Below the pieces are notes generated by a model. It did no database searches, was not told the DNA's origin, and saw nothing but the letters and a program-made list of their open reading frames with translations. Below, one piece after another: positions 1 to 11,450 of a stretch of 64,000 bases of DNA (position 1 is its first letter; every line of letters starts with the position of its first letter). The translations under genes were made by a program, and so were the position numbers. This DNA comes from Hyposmocoma kahamanoa (taxonomy: Eukaryota; Arthropoda; Insecta; Lepidoptera; Cosmopterigidae). The DNA is taken from positions 3,713,228 through 3,777,227 of the forward strand of contig NW_020653711.1 in assembly GCF_003589595.1 (NCBI RefSeq), written 5' to 3'.

Positions 1-740
1 CCAACTAAATTAGTCAAGAATTTATTGCTTGTCTGGTTAAACAAACTACCAAAATAATTATTTTACAATCACAAAATCGGCTACACCCGTGAATAGCGAC
101 TAATACGCGTTATAGCGCTAATCGCGCACCGTAAAATGCCTTACAAAATTAAAACGTCAATTACCAACGACCGTAATCGTAAATTTCTCACGTTTTTTAC
201 TATACAACGAAAGTAACAGTTAATTACGTTTGCGAATTAAAATGTATGAGGATCAAAGCAATGAACGAGTTAACATTACCTACTGAACTGAAAATAACTG
301 TCTTAATGAACTCGGTATTGGCAATCTACCAGTTAGAAGACTATGATTAATAGTTACTTTTGTAATAATTACGTATTATAATACATACAATATTTTGTAC
401 TGTTGTACATTTAATTGTCGTATGCAGTCTTAGAAGGCTACTCTTTCGAACATCGGGCGAAAGATGCCGTATAGATAGTTTCTCAGGGTTCCGTACTGTC
501 CGCAAATCTCTTTCTGTTGCATAGCAATATGTTAATTCCAGGTGCCTTTGGGTGCTGATGACAGCACAGTTGTGGACAGGTACTTGACCAATGCAAGAAT
601 CAGTGGAGAAGAAATCCAGTTTTGTCGAGGCCATGGTTAGTAGTTTTAATTTGACAGTTAAGGCAGTCTAAGATTGCGGCGATGCTAATCTTGTCAAATA
701 TCGTTATATTATAGGTAGCGTTCTACCAAACCGCAGGCGT
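1..740. other. Intergenic, no recognisable gene
   Basis: AT-rich sequence with no domain or repeat that I recognise. A 95-codon open frame on the minus strand (347-634) starts with a good initiation context (ACCATGG) and reads MASTKLDFFSTDSC near its start. It has no recognisable domain and no convincing splice junction, so I do not call it a gene. Confidence 0.5.
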
Positions 741-849
741 GTGTATTATCCATAAAACGGAGTCCCTTTGATCTGACTCCTGATTTTCCAACCCGATACC
801 CGACCGTCTCCAGCTACTTGGAATGGACCTGTTGTCCAATCTGAACTTC

Positions 850-1435
850 GGCAGTTACATTGAAGCCAAGCCAGGAAGCTTGGCATCCTTTCAAGGTGAG
901 GAGTTACTTTACACCGGGACATTTGCTTCAGGTGTACCAAGCACAAGTTCGGTCGTATATGGAGAACAGCTGTCACTTGTGGGATGGCTCTGCTGAATAC
1001 CAACTAGCCATCTTGGATCCAATTGACAAGCGTGCCAAGAGGCTTATAGGTGACTCGGATTTAGTAGAGGCAAAGCTGCCTGCTTATCGGTATTCTACTG
1101 GATATATCACGGAGAGTGTGCGATGGTATTGCATGATCTGATTCCGCCTATTACTTTCGATTATCGGGGAACTAGACGTGGGTTGGGGTTCCACCCCTAT
1201 GTTGAGGATATTCTTAGGATTCGCACGAAACATTTCGCTTCCACATTTATAGGGCGAGCAGCTAGGGAGTGGAGTTCCCTGTCTGCGGAGTTGTTCCCCG
1301 AACGCTATAATTTGGACTTTTTCGAGGCAAGAATGAATAGGCATTATTTAGGTGTGCATGCTACATCGTCGACCTCATCGTCACTTTCCATCAGGTGAGA
1401 TAGATGCGCGTTTATTTTTGTATAAAAAAAAGGTA
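850..1435 (+). mobile_element. Non-LTR retrotransposon (LINE) reverse transcriptase C-terminal fragment
   Basis: The translated pieces match the C-terminal end of lepidopteran Jockey/R1-like LINE reverse transcriptases. In order they read ...YFTPGHLLQVYQAQVRSYME, then HLWDGSAEYQLAILDPIDKR and AKRLIGDS; after a frame change comes LHDLIPP, then HPYVEDILRIRTKHFAS and AREWSSL with PERYNLDFFEARMNRHYLG. A stop and a short A-run follow near 1425. Frame breaks between 1100 and 1130 and missing polymerase motifs upstream show a 5'-truncated dead copy. A second copy of the same end lies at 10617-10892. The family assignment is from protein similarity; the exact clade is uncertain. Confidence 0.8.
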
Positions 1436-1464
1436 GCTCATTTAAGAAGTATCCGATAGACACA

Positions 1465-1521
1465 CGGTGAACACAGATTTTTTACTTCTTTTATTCGGTG
1501 AACACTGATTTTTTACTTCTT
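1465..1521. repeat. Two-unit tandem repeat, period 31 bp
   Basis: The unit CGGTGAACAC(A/T)GATTTTTT followed by ACTTCTT occurs at 1465-1490 and again at 1496-1521. Only two units are present. The rest of 1436-2036 shows nothing recognisable. Confidence 0.8.
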
Positions 1522-2036
1522 AATTACTAAGGTTAGGCCTCGAGAGGCCTGAGGGTCATTTTTCCTAACTAAACTCTAGGTGGCAGTTAAAAATAATTGT
1601 ACGGTTTATGTAGACTCAGAAAATTAACTTTTGAGTGTTTGAATGCGGTCTGGAGGATAGCAAATATTCAACGTTGAGCCCAAGTTCAATGTCCAATGCG
1701 GGACTTTTCTTCTTCTCGTAACAAGAGAATCAGCTGATCGAAATTTCGCTCATTTGGTGTGACTTGTTTTCGCGAAGTGGATAAGAATTTCTTGCAGAAA
1801 GTAGCTCAGCATCATAGGTGGAGTCAAGTCATAAAATGATTTTTCAATACCCCGTACAACGGTCATCAGTAAATAATGTAGATAGTTACACATGAAAAAA
1901 TCTCACGTAGCGTAAAATAGTACTTCTAAACACTAAAAAGCTGATGCATAGTAATACGCAGTAGCTAACTACAGTCAAATTCAAAATGATCACAGAAAAA
2001 TAAATACTTATACATCAAAGTCGTCAATTTGGTCCA

Positions 2037-2863
2037 TATGTCGCCGTATTGTAAAAAGCGCCGTATTATTTTATGGTTAGCCGATTTGCAAAACGGCGCT
2101 GTTTTCTAGTACGGCTACTTTATGTTCAGCTAGACTGTGACGATACATTCTACGAAGCGGCTGCCAACGTTTAGCCGTATTGTTCATAGGGAAAATGTCA
2201 CCGATTATGAATTACACAAGTCAAATCTTGGTTGCGTACATACATAGTATATGAAAAATCAGGCCAGGGGGACTACTCTCGATCTCCGTCCGATATCCGT
2301 ACGAAACAATTACTGCCAAATAAGCAATACTTGACCAAATTAAAAAGACGCGTGATGCGAATGAAGCTTCATACTGGATACTTGTCTTTTAATTTTGTCG
2401 AATATTACTTATTTCACAGTAATTGTTTCGGATGGATGTCAGACGGAGATCGAGAGTAGGCCCCCTGAAACGAACTTGTTTGCGTTACTTTTGTTTACCA
2501 TTGTTTACTATTTTCACGCATTTTACTTTTTCCACTCCTAAAAGTAATAATGTTTGCACTTTGTTGAGTCAGTTGCTGTTTGGGATGGAATTTTTGTTGT
2601 TATGATAATGTAGCTCTACTGGCGGCTATATTTGGATCTAAGTATCTCGAAGCAGCGTAACAATAACGCACCCTATTGTATTCCGGCGGCACATTTCTTA
2701 GCAGCTTTGTGAAAAGCCATGCGCTTTTACAATGCGGCGTGTTTTTTTTTAGGCGAATTGCCATCAAGCTGAACACCAGGTAGCCGTATTAGAAAACAGC
2801 GCCATTTTGCAAAGCGGCTAGCCGTAATGTAATACGGTGCTTATACAATACGGCTGCGACATA
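2037..2863. mobile_element. Non-autonomous DNA transposon with long terminal inverted repeats
   Basis: The left end begins TATGTCGCCGTATTGTA and the right end, read on the opposite strand, begins TATGTCGCAGCCGTATTGTA. The two arms stay alignable for roughly 100 bp, sharing motifs such as GGCGCTGTTTTCTA and TACGGCTAC. There is no transposase coding, so this is a MITE-like element. A smaller element sits inside it (2264-2467). No clear target-site duplication is visible because the ends run into ATATG/CATAT. Confidence 0.75.
2264..2467. mobile_element. MITE with CCAGGGGG termini, nested copy
   Basis: The left end CCAGGGGGACTACTCTCG and the right end CGAGAGTAGGCCCCCTG are inverted repeats, and inner parts also pair (CGTCCGATATCCGTACGA with TCGGATGGATGTCAGACGGA). 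The same family occurs at 29338-29542 and, truncated, at 62165-62295. It carries no coding sequence. Confidence 0.8.
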
Positions 2864-3452
2864 TACATACGTGTAGAGCTTTTAAAGTATCTGCACGTGT
2901 GACAAAAATAAACCCATATTAAGGCATTGTAGTGTATACTAAAACGGGCATACTAATGTAAAAAAGCTGCACATTAAAAATGGTGGATTTTATCTACACA
3001 TTTAAACTTTTATATAAATTTAAAGTGCTTAAAATATATAATACAAAACCAAGTGAATAAATTTTAGTGCACTTATCGTGTCGTACATTGTCGATTGAAA
3101 CTGAAAACAATTGAATTGAATAGAAGTACACGTTAAAGTCATTCTTGAGCAATTGACGTAATATTGATTTCTATCGAATATGTTCTACGCATATTCTATT
3201 AAATCATGTTGATAAAATTGACCAATGTAGAAGTGTGAATAATATTGGTTAGTTTTCAGGTTATTTTGATTGCCTTACAGATATCAAATATATATATCGA
3301 TTTGTCACCTTGTGCGCATGGATAAGCAATTGCTCTGGCAACGAGACATACCGTCGTTATTTTGTAGAACACGCTATTTTTTTTTTTTTGGAAAATTCGT
3401 TTTTTTGTTTGTGGGAAACACCTACAAGTCTATTAGATCCAATTCAGTAGAG
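2864..3452. other. Intergenic, nothing recognised
   Basis: AT-rich sequence with no open frame of interest, no known repeat and no RNA gene that I can identify. Confidence 0.5.
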
Positions 3453-3720
3453 CTCCTCGTGAAAGAGTTCGTCCAGGGAAGTACTGCCACCTTACCTATC
3501 TAAGCCGCCAAGGAGTAATGCGAGCATTACAGCGTTCCGGTTTCGAAGGGTAAGGGTGCTGGTGAAATTACAGGCACATGGGACTTGTGCTTGTAATTCA
3601 CCAGCATGTCGTGATCTTTGTGATTAAAAGCTCTGAGTGACACTGCGTCTATTATGGATAGGCGTGTCGCTTACCACGAGACGCACGACTTGTTCGTCCC
3701 GTTGCTTGGTATAAGAAAAA
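3453..3720 (+). repeat. Interspersed repeat family R3 (about 290 bp), copy 1
   Basis: This family begins GAGCTCCTTGTGAAAGAG and runs through TCCAGGGAAGTACTGCCACC, AAATTACAGGCACATGGGAC and CTTGTTCGTCCCGTCACTTG to a TATAAAAA-type tail. At least twelve copies or pieces occur in the window in both orientations. The A-rich 3' end suggests a SINE or a LINE 3' end, but no RNA polymerase III boxes are obvious, so the class is left open. Confidence 0.75.
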
Positions 3721-3814
3721 TAAAACGAATATTCGCCTTTTGACAAACTATGAAACGAACATACAGATAGTAGACCTCTACAAAATTAAAAAAGTAATAG
3801 TATTAATAACCTAA

Positions 3815-4045
3815 CCTCCAGTTAAAAAAACCAACCTCAAAAGTCATTCATCCCCTAGTTTGCCACCCTTAGAGGTGGAATATTTTCTTGAAATTTAAAT
3901 GGGACCACATCTAAGGTACCTTCTTTTCAACAAAAAAAGAATCATCATAATTGGTTCACAAGCGGCGGAGTTATCGCGTAACATACATACAAAAAAAACA
4001 TACCGAGGAATTGAGAACCTCCTTTTTTTAAGTCGGCCAAAAAAT
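3815..4045 (+). repeat. Interspersed repeat family R4 (about 270 bp), copy 1
   Basis: The family runs from CCAACCTCAAAAGT through TTCATCCCCTAGTTTGCCAC, TAAATGGGACC and AAAAAAGAATCATC to a CTCCTTTTTTTAAGTCGG end. The reverse reading, AACCGACTTCAAAAAAGG, is very common in butterfly and moth genomes. Other copies are at 8385, 28660, 32955, 42030, 45562, 61060 and 62455. Confidence 0.8.
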
Positions 4046-4526
4046 GAATTGTGTGTGAAAGTGATTACCTTCATGCGGTATTAAAAAACCGATAAACGTC
4101 AAGTTTGATTTTGAAGAAACAAAATCTCCATAACCATTTAGCAAGGTCAATGTCGACATTAGGTATTCAAATAATTACACACTTTTGTGTATGGTCTCTT
4201 TTTCGTTGCATGGGCTGTCCCACTGCCTGGGCTATTTCTCTGTACGTATGAATACTGATAAATGTAAATTTATAGTCATACGTGCGTCCCCCACACGCAG
4301 AGAAGTCCTCTAATCCTTTGTGGATTAGAATCAGTCTACGACATATACGACAATCAGTCACAGTTTACGACATTGCCGGTCCAATGCAGGACTCATATGC
4401 GTTTTGAAAAGTTTGAAGTGCCTTAACAGAAATGTAATTTTCCTTTATGCAGTGTTGATCGATCTCGACTGCATGAAGTTGATTATTAATTCACGTATTA
4501 ACTGCAAAGATGCAGTCAATCTGTTA
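4046..4526. other. Intergenic, nothing recognised
   Basis: There is no supported gene, RNA or repeat here. Confidence 0.45.
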
Positions 4527-4615
4527 GCACCCTTATTGCTTGGCGGCAGAAATAGGTGGCAGTCACGGACATATCTCTCTATCTCTATCTATATCTTTCA
4601 CGAGGAGCTCTATTG
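4527..4615 (-). repeat. R3 repeat, fragment
   Basis: A degraded piece of the R3 family in reverse orientation, recognised by GCTTGGCGGCAGAAATAGGT and TTTCACGAGGAGCTCTATTG. Confidence 0.6.
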
Positions 4616-4742
4616 CTACTGCTGGCCAACGGTGTATTTCTTTTTAGCGACACATTACATGAAGGGGAGCAAACGATGCGGCTAAATCAGTGCACATATT
4701 GGAAAAATTGAAGTATTTTTATAAAATTTGCGCGACTGGGTA

Positions 4743-5362
4743 ATATTTTTTTTTATTAACGCACACTCAACATAACCCCGCACTAGGAAAACCCTGCGTC
4801 ACATGTGCCATGGACACATACATAGAGAACCACAAATTACACCCTAACTCACGAGAGAAATAAATGTAGGCCATACAAATATTTCTTCTTTCTTAAATAT
4901 TTGCATAGCCTACATTTATTTATCTCGTGAGTTTGGGTGTTAGGGCGCGTTCCTACTATGTCGTCACGATTTATTATCGTTAGACGGCTGTCGTGTCTAG
5001 CCTGTTCCCATATCACGACTATCTGTCGTGGACGTTTTTTTATCGTCCGACAACTGTCGTTCTAGCTGTTCCCACTGTGACGACAGTTTGTCCTTGTAAC
5101 GATAAAAAATCGTGAACGACAGTTAATCGTGTCGTGCTATATGTGAACAACTTCATTTAAATATACAAGCCACGACACTGTAAACTGCACGACAATCTGT
5201 CGTCACGACATAGTGGGAACGCGCCCTAATTTGTGGTTGTCCATGTGTGTGTACATTGCACATGCGACAGGGTTTCCCTAGTGTAGTTATTCTCCCGGCC
5301 CGGGAATCGAACCTGTGACCTCTGCGTGGCAGTCCGGCAAGGTAACCGTTCGGCCACAGAGG
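4743..5362. repeat. tRNA-derived SINE (family A), rearranged and interrupted
   Basis: The right part (about 5296-5362, minus strand) is a tRNA-like head with a box A-like TGGCCGAACGGT and a box B-like GGTTCGATTCCC. Two tail segments lie in opposite orientation: 4743-4885 on the minus strand, and 4893-4942 plus 5227-5297 on the plus strand (ATTTATTTATCTCGTGAGTT, then GGGTTTCCCTAGTG). The plus tail is split by a MITE at 4943-5226. Related SINEs are at 34735-34940 and 50834-51010. Confidence 0.75.
4943..5226. mobile_element. TA-flanked foldback MITE inside a SINE
   Basis: The ends are GGGCGCGTTCCTACTATGTC and GACATAGTGGGAACGCGCCC, an inverted repeat with one mismatch in 20. TA flanks both ends (4941-4942 and 5227-5228), consistent with a 2-bp TA target duplication in the SINE sequence GGGTGTAATTTGTGG. 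Internal sequence is rich in the palindromic word GTCGTCACGAC and its variants. A related copy is at 37540-37893. Confidence 0.85.
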
Positions 5363-5366
5363 CAAT

Positions 5367-7034
5367 TAAGTAAGTATTTAAGTATTGGAGTATATTATCT
5401 TGAGACAATAAATAATATTATAGGTTACTAACTCGAATATTAAATAATACTTCATGATAATATTCTACATTTGAATAATAAAAATTACAACCAAAATTAT
5501 AGAGAAAAGTAACTTGAAAATTACCCGCCTACGTTTTTCGTCTCGACTGAACCCAGGAAGAACAAGCAGTGGAGATGTAGGGATGAGAAAGGGAATTCTC
5601 GTTCCGCTCCCTCTCCCACTTTTTGAATGGAAAATTTTCGTATTTCTACTATGCCTATTCCTTTCCCTTGAAAGCTCCACCCTTTAATCTTTAATCTTAA
5701 CATACATATATGAATTTAAAAATATATACAGACGATTGACTAAATTCGTGCTCATCAAACGCGATTAAATAGTTAGTGAGTTATTAGGATTTAGTTAACA
5801 AAACTACAAAAGCTTCGCACGTATTTATAACTATTAGATATTGCAAATCCAATAAACTACATATCAAAATACACGTATACACTCACGGTATAAAACACAG
5901 ATGGTTGCACAATAGAAATTCATAAATTTTCATACGAAAGTCACCATAGTAGCTTGAAGCTAATCTTTTTTAAGAACAGAAATCATTTACCAAATGCAAC
6001 ACTAACTACTTTTCGATTTCTTCGTCAAAAAAAATCTAATTTTTTTGACGACTTTCGGCTAACGGTCATTCAGCCAGCTGCACAACATCCGACTGAGTGG
6101 AAAGTCATTTGATTCGTACTAGCTCAACGATACGTGACGTCACAATTCACTTTCACTATCACTATTGTTCCACGAGTAAAATTTAAAAACTAATTTAAAC
6201 CGGTACATTGTGAAGTACCTATTGAATAATATTCAGTGACTGGTTGATGACAGCACTATTCTTATTTAACATTATATTTGCTTAAAGCAAGGACTATGTG
6301 ATTATTGAAAATTCCAAATAAAAAGCGTTTGTGTAAATATGCACTTTCACAATATACACATTTGCTATCCAAACAAACTCAAGACGTATCTAAAAAATAT
6401 CTTCAAGTATTTTTTCCAATTTCCTTGACTATACTTGAATGCTATAAAACTTTCATATGAAAAAGTCATACGTATATAATCGTAGAACACATACGTATAT
6501 TGCAACACAGTATATTATCCGTACATTAAATTCAACTTTATAGTATATATACAACGCGGGCGTTCCAAGGCCCAAAATTTGAAACAGGTACTATCAACAA
6601 AGTTGATGCGTTACCAAGTGCTCTTTTTGCATGTAGGCAGCGGTAGTCAATACATACATTTTTATTATAAACTATAGTCTGTCTTTTTTGAAGACGGTTG
6701 AAAATGACATTTGCAGGGCTGCCACTCAAAAAAATTTAAATACTTATGTAGTTGTTGTCGACAGCTTTATCGATATGTTGTCAAAAATGACTGAATTGTG
6801 ATTGTTATCACATTCTAATGATTACTAAGTGCGGTATTGCCTTCTGTATTCTTATTTTGACATTTGACCTACTAGTATGTGAGATCAATTTTTTGTTTTT
6901 TGTTGAATTAAAATGAAAAACTTTAACATATGTCTCCTCTTGGTATTTTTCACAAACATAAGTGTGTATGAACTTACAAAAATTGACAGTCCAAATGAAC
7001 TTAAGCTCAGTAATTGCATGAATAAATGGGCCGA
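5367..7034. other. Intergenic, nothing recognised
   Basis: A long AT-rich stretch with only short open frames. A piece around 6625-6660 (CTTTTTGCATGTAGGCAGCG) resembles the reverse of 30070-30100, so it is probably a repeat remnant. No gene is supported. Confidence 0.45.
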
Positions 7035-7110
7035 CGATCATCATCATCATCATCAGCTTACACGCATCCAATGCTGGATTTAAGCCTTTCCTAGAACACG
7101 CCAACTTTCG
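7035..7110. repeat. LINE 3'-end remnant with CATCATCAT run
   Basis: A (CATCAT)n run followed by CCAATGCTGGATTTAAGCC matches the common 3' end of lepidopteran RTE-type LINEs in reverse orientation. Similar ends lie at 12190, 41095 and 42830. Confidence 0.55.
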
Positions 7111-7369
7111 ACAATTTATTTCTTAAGCGAGACCAATATTGAGTCGATAGTCGATAGAATATTTATCGACTGCAATCACTAGCTGATGAATGAACTGTTA
7201 TTTTACTCTGTCTTAAAAAAAACGGAATATAGAGGTTTTCACAAAAAAAAGGGGTCAACAAAATAAGGGCCTGCGTCTAGCTACAATCTCCGCTTGCAAA
7301 CAAAACTGTTTTAAGACTGGGAAGAATTTAACTTTGCTGATAGTAATTTAGAATGCTCCGATCAATTAT

Positions 7370-7512
7370 AATATCTTTATATTTTCCAAATTTTTTGAGA
7401 AAATACTCCACTAGTTTGTTATTAATATAAAGATCAAACAGCAACAAAAAAACTCCATTGATCTGACTGGATTGGAAGCAGAGTGTCTGTTGCTTTGCCG
7501 AGGCCACCGCTC
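7370..7512 (-). repeat. tRNA-derived SINE (family B-like), degraded
   Basis: The tail word ACTCCACTAGTTTGTTATTA followed by TATAAAGATCAAAC and a degenerate tRNA-like block matches the reverse of the SINE family seen at 53378-53665 and 57001-57430. Confidence 0.55.
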
Positions 7513-7839
7513 AAGCTCACTTGGTTAAATGCCCTTAGAATTGCCCGATTTTTTGTCAAACGACATTGTGGAATTTAAATTAGGTGTAGGTGTCAACAAA
7601 TTTGTGCAATTTTCACCTCTATCTACCGATCGCTAACAGGTGATAGTAACGATCGTCTTCGTGTTGTTCGATCTTTGCACCTATTAAGAAATAAATGATA
7701 ATAAATTAAATATTCAAATATAACACAACGTCAATTGTCTCTATCTAAAGCAATTGTCTTAGGAAAATCGGACATAACGACGGTACCACAAACACCCAAA
7801 CTCGAGACAATATAGAAAAGTTAGTTTTTCTAAATTGGC

Positions 7840-7920
7840 CCGACCGGGGATCGTACCCGGCACCTCAGAGATGGCGACACCATGAAAACCGGTGTGCAAG
7901 CCCTTCAACCACAGAGGTCG
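7840..7920 (-). repeat. tRNA-like SINE head
   Basis: The minus strand reads CGACCTCTGTGGTTGAAGGG and ends near GGGTACGATCCCCGGTCGGG. The second block resembles a box B (GGTTCGANTCC) with changes. It lacks features of a functional tRNA, so it is called a SINE head. Confidence 0.55.
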
Positions 7921-8384
7921 TAAAAATAATATTTCTTAGCTATCATTCGTTTACACATACAATTACCTATGCATCTATATTTATAGCAAAGTTCCTAGAA
8001 GATAAAACATGATCGTAATTTGCAAAAAAGTATGGCGGCCACTCATCTTAGTAGTTTTTATAAGCGCGTTTAATGAGAATAAAAATAAAACTGTTGCCGA
8101 GACAAGACCGAGTTTCAAGGTAAATCGGCTCACGTTCGGTTAGACTCAAGTTCGAAGTTGTATGGACAGGTCCAAATTAATCTTATGAGTCTATGAGTAA
8201 AAAATGTGTTTACAACACGCGCAAAAGTTTCAGATCTCTTATTGAAAGCCATAAGAAATTGTTCCGTAGCATCACTGTACTGCCCTCGTTGTCATAATTA
8301 ACGCATTTGCCCTTCGGTAACTTTCGAGATATTAGCACCTAAAACAAATTTCAATTACGCTGTTATTGCTTAACAATAATTTCA

Positions 8385-8645
8385 GTACAGAGTACTAAAA
8401 AAACCTCACGAAAACGACCTCAAAAGTTATTCATTATAAAATATTTAATATATAATATATATTCTTCTAATATTTCTTAGAATATTTTCTTCATTTAAAT
8501 GGGACCGCTGCTGAGGTACCTCTCTCGCCAACAAAAAAAGAATCATCAAAATCGGCTCACAAATGCCGGCCGGAGTTATCGCCTAACATACATACAAAAA
8601 AACACATTCGAATTTAAAAACCTCCTTTTTTGAAAGTCGTATAAC
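8385..8645 (+). repeat. R4 repeat
   Basis: It begins AGTACAGAGTACTAAAAAAA, contains TTTAAATGGGACCGCTGCTG and ends CCTCCTTTTTTGAAAGTCG. An AT-rich insertion or divergence lies at 8435-8485. Confidence 0.7.
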
Positions 8646-8879
8646 AAAACTGATACTAGATAGAGATATTTAGAAACCGCTTAAAGGGAGTTATAGAACT
8701 CGCTTTGCTGATCCCAGATGTAAATAACTGAATTTCGCTATTCGATTACGTCTATTATGATGAAGAGGAGTTTAGTAGATCATTATTTTATATACCAGTC
8801 AACCACACAAATGATCTGGGTCAAACAAGGGAATTTCCTGTACAATGAGTACCAGAGCAACGGAATTCATCCAACTAAA

Positions 8880-8960
8880 ACACCCATAGCAGAATCAATT
8901 TAGAAAAGATCATTTCCCAAATTGATTCTACCGGGGACTGGGAACCGACCTCCTCGTTGT
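8880..8960 (-). repeat. SINE fragment
   Basis: The word CAATTTAGAAAAGATCATTT followed by a degenerate tRNA-like block is shared with 49800-49885. Only part of the element is present. Confidence 0.5.
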
Positions 8961-10299
8961 CTATCTAGGTCGTACATATCCAGGTATTACCATTTATAAT
9001 GTAAATATAGTTAGCACTAACATAACGAATTGCAATTACTACTTTTATACATCTTATATCTACGCAGTGGAAATTGAAATGAGGTAGGAATATAATGTCA
9101 CATTACACTTTCAACTTTATTTCTATTTGAATACGAACTACACTGATACGTATATCTATATGTAGAGTTTCATGTTTAAAGAGTCTGTTTACCTGACTTT
9201 ATTATGCCATTTATTCTCAAAGCAGACTGAGTAAATTTAAATTAATTATTAAATTTTATTACCACTGTATTGACTCTTGGTGAGTCATACACGCGTACGA
9301 TAGAAAATGAAATCTCAATCGTAGGCATAACAAATGTTCAAAAGTAAACCATGACTCTGTAATATATTATGCACATTTTCTTAGTCGATATGGCTCGATC
9401 ATCGCCTTTAATTCCGGGTGTACAATAGGACTTAAAAATCTCATTTATTAACAACAAAGATCAGGTCTAAAATGGGATTTAAACACTTTTGATATTCTTT
9501 GTTTCAATATTATTTCCGAAATGTTCCTTACAAAAAAACCGTTGTAAGTTACGTAGAGTTATAGTGTTTTGTTTAGCCGCTCTTTCCACGTTTAGCTTCG
9601 CCGTGATTGGTTTCCGGACCCAATAGTGATTGGCCAAGTAAGGATGACGTTAAAATGATGGCATAAAATAAATTGAATAACATTGCATTTGAAATATAGA
9701 CATCACCTGATCAACAATGATTGACATTTAACAAGTTTTAATAATTAAAACAAAAGATACTCGCGTGTTAATCCAATTTCGACCTTAAAAATAAAGTATT
9801 AAAGAGGATTGATCAATGTAATCCGAGTCTGCACAATCGTTCAGGAGAGAGTAGAGTCTACGCCCTTGACATTAAGTTTATATTAAAACGTGCGTATTTA
9901 TTACGGAAATAGCTGAAGTGGCGTGATCGTCTAGTGCGATGCACGCGCATGGCGATAGTCCACTGACCTGGATTTGTTTGATTGATACTTTACGTGTACA
10001 TAACACAACACATACATTAATTACTGTACAGACGTTTGTAAACCTTGTGTACATTAAAAATTGAACTATGCACTGTAATACTCATACCAAAAGACTGTCC
10101 ATTGCCGGTTTCCACAACTTCAAAAAATCAGGCACAAGAATTGTGACATCAGACTGTCTGCAGAGCTTTTATGGATGCGCAAGGGTTAGGCCTGCTATAA
10201 AAATGGAAAAATCGGTGTTCTACATATTTCACGAAGTTTGTGATGGAATTGCACGATTTAATTCAGTCTTTCCCTTTCCATCATCGTGCATGGGAGGAT
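8961..10299. other. Intergenic, nothing recognised
   Basis: No supported feature. Two ATTGG (inverted CCAAT) words lie near 9605-9635 but there is no gene start beside them. The 93-codon open frame at 10068-10346 runs into the R3 repeat and is not credible as a gene. Confidence 0.45.
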
Positions 10300-10605
10300 T
10301 TTTTTTTATAATATCAAGTGACGGGGCGAACAAATCGTGCGCCTGATGGTAAGTTACACGCTTGTCCATAACAGCTGCAGTGCCACTCAGAGCTAAAGTT
10401 TTAAAAAGCATTTAAAAATCTCAGGAGCACTGCTACTGCGACCGTCACCCTGAGACAAGTTGACAAATCCCATGTGCCTGTAATTTCACCAGCACCCTTA
10501 CCCTTGAAAACCGGAATGCATTAATTAATGCTCACGTGACTGCTTGGCGGTAGAAATAGGTATGGTGGTGGTACTTCCCGGGACGAACTCTTTCACATGA
10601 ATCTC
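10300..10605 (-). repeat. R3 repeat, near-complete reverse copy
   Basis: Reading right to left it follows the R3 family order from a degraded TTCATGTGAAAGAG to TATTATAAAAAAAAATC. The variants are typical of independent old copies. Confidence 0.75.
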
Positions 10606-10616
10606 TATTGCTAGTA

Positions 10617-10892
10617 TCTCTATAGATGTACGGTGGGGTATCACCCCTATGTTGTAGATATTCCAAAGATTCGCACGAAGCGTTACGCTTTCACATTTAT
10701 ATGGCGAACGGCTATGGACTGGAATTCCCTGCTTGCAGACTTATTCAATTAACGCTATAACTTGGGTCTTTTCAAGGCGAAAGTGAATAGGCATTATTTA
10801 AGTGTGCATGCTTCATCGTTGACCTCATCGTCACTTTCCATTAGAGGTGCGATTGAGGCCAAATGCGCGCTTATTTTATATAAAAAAATATC
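10617..10892 (+). mobile_element. LINE reverse transcriptase 3' end, second copy
   Basis: Nucleotide-level relative of 1170-1430: it shares CACCCCTATGTTG, GAATAGGCATTATTTA and GACCTCATCGTCACTTTCCA, and ends in an A-rich tail. Small indels and an early stop break the frame. Confidence 0.75.
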
Positions 10893-11097
10893 GTAAATAT
10901 TTATTTTATTTAATATCATCATTCAACAAATATCATGATGTTTTTACTACCATAATATGTTATATTTTTTATTAAAATACTCCACTGGTTTGTTGTTATT
11001 ATTGTGAAAAATCTATAAAAAACTTTCATAGATTTGTCATAGGTGGCGCTACGGAAAAAAGTCATTAAAACCAAAAACAAACATCTGTAATATGCAC

Positions 11098-11350
11098 TTT
11101 TTTATAATATCTATTGACGGGGCGGACAAGTTGTGTGCCTGGTCGACACACATATCCATAACCGTTGCAGTGCCACTCAGAGCTTTAAATCGCAAAGATC
11201 TGAGGGACACAGTCACTGCGCCTGTCACCTTGAGACATATGTTGACAAGTCCCATGTGCCTGTAACTTCACCAACTTGGCGGCAGAAATAGCTGAGGTGG
11301 CAGTACTTCCCTGGACGAACTCTTTCACAAGGAGGTCTACTGCTACTGCA
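11098..11350 (-). repeat. R3 repeat
   Basis: A reverse copy recognised by TTTATAATATCTATTGACGG at its tail and CTTCCCTGGACGAACTC at its head. The part around GCATTACTGC is deleted. Confidence 0.7.
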
Positions 11351-11359
11351 ATGACCTGC

Positions 11360-11450
11360 AATATGGGCATAGCTGAAAACGGCCTAAACGCTCTCCTTAG
11401 GGAGAACCGTGGCCAGCAGTGTGACGTATAAAAAAGCGGTTGACGATGAT
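11360..11450 (+). repeat. LINE 3'-end remnant
   Basis: GGAGAACCGTGGCCAGCAGT followed by GACGATGATG matches the well-known 3' end of lepidopteran RTE-like LINEs. Confidence 0.55.

Noticed and set aside
347..634. 95-codon minus-strand ORF with good start context
   Set aside because: No domain, no splice evidence, and biased composition; too weak for a gene call.
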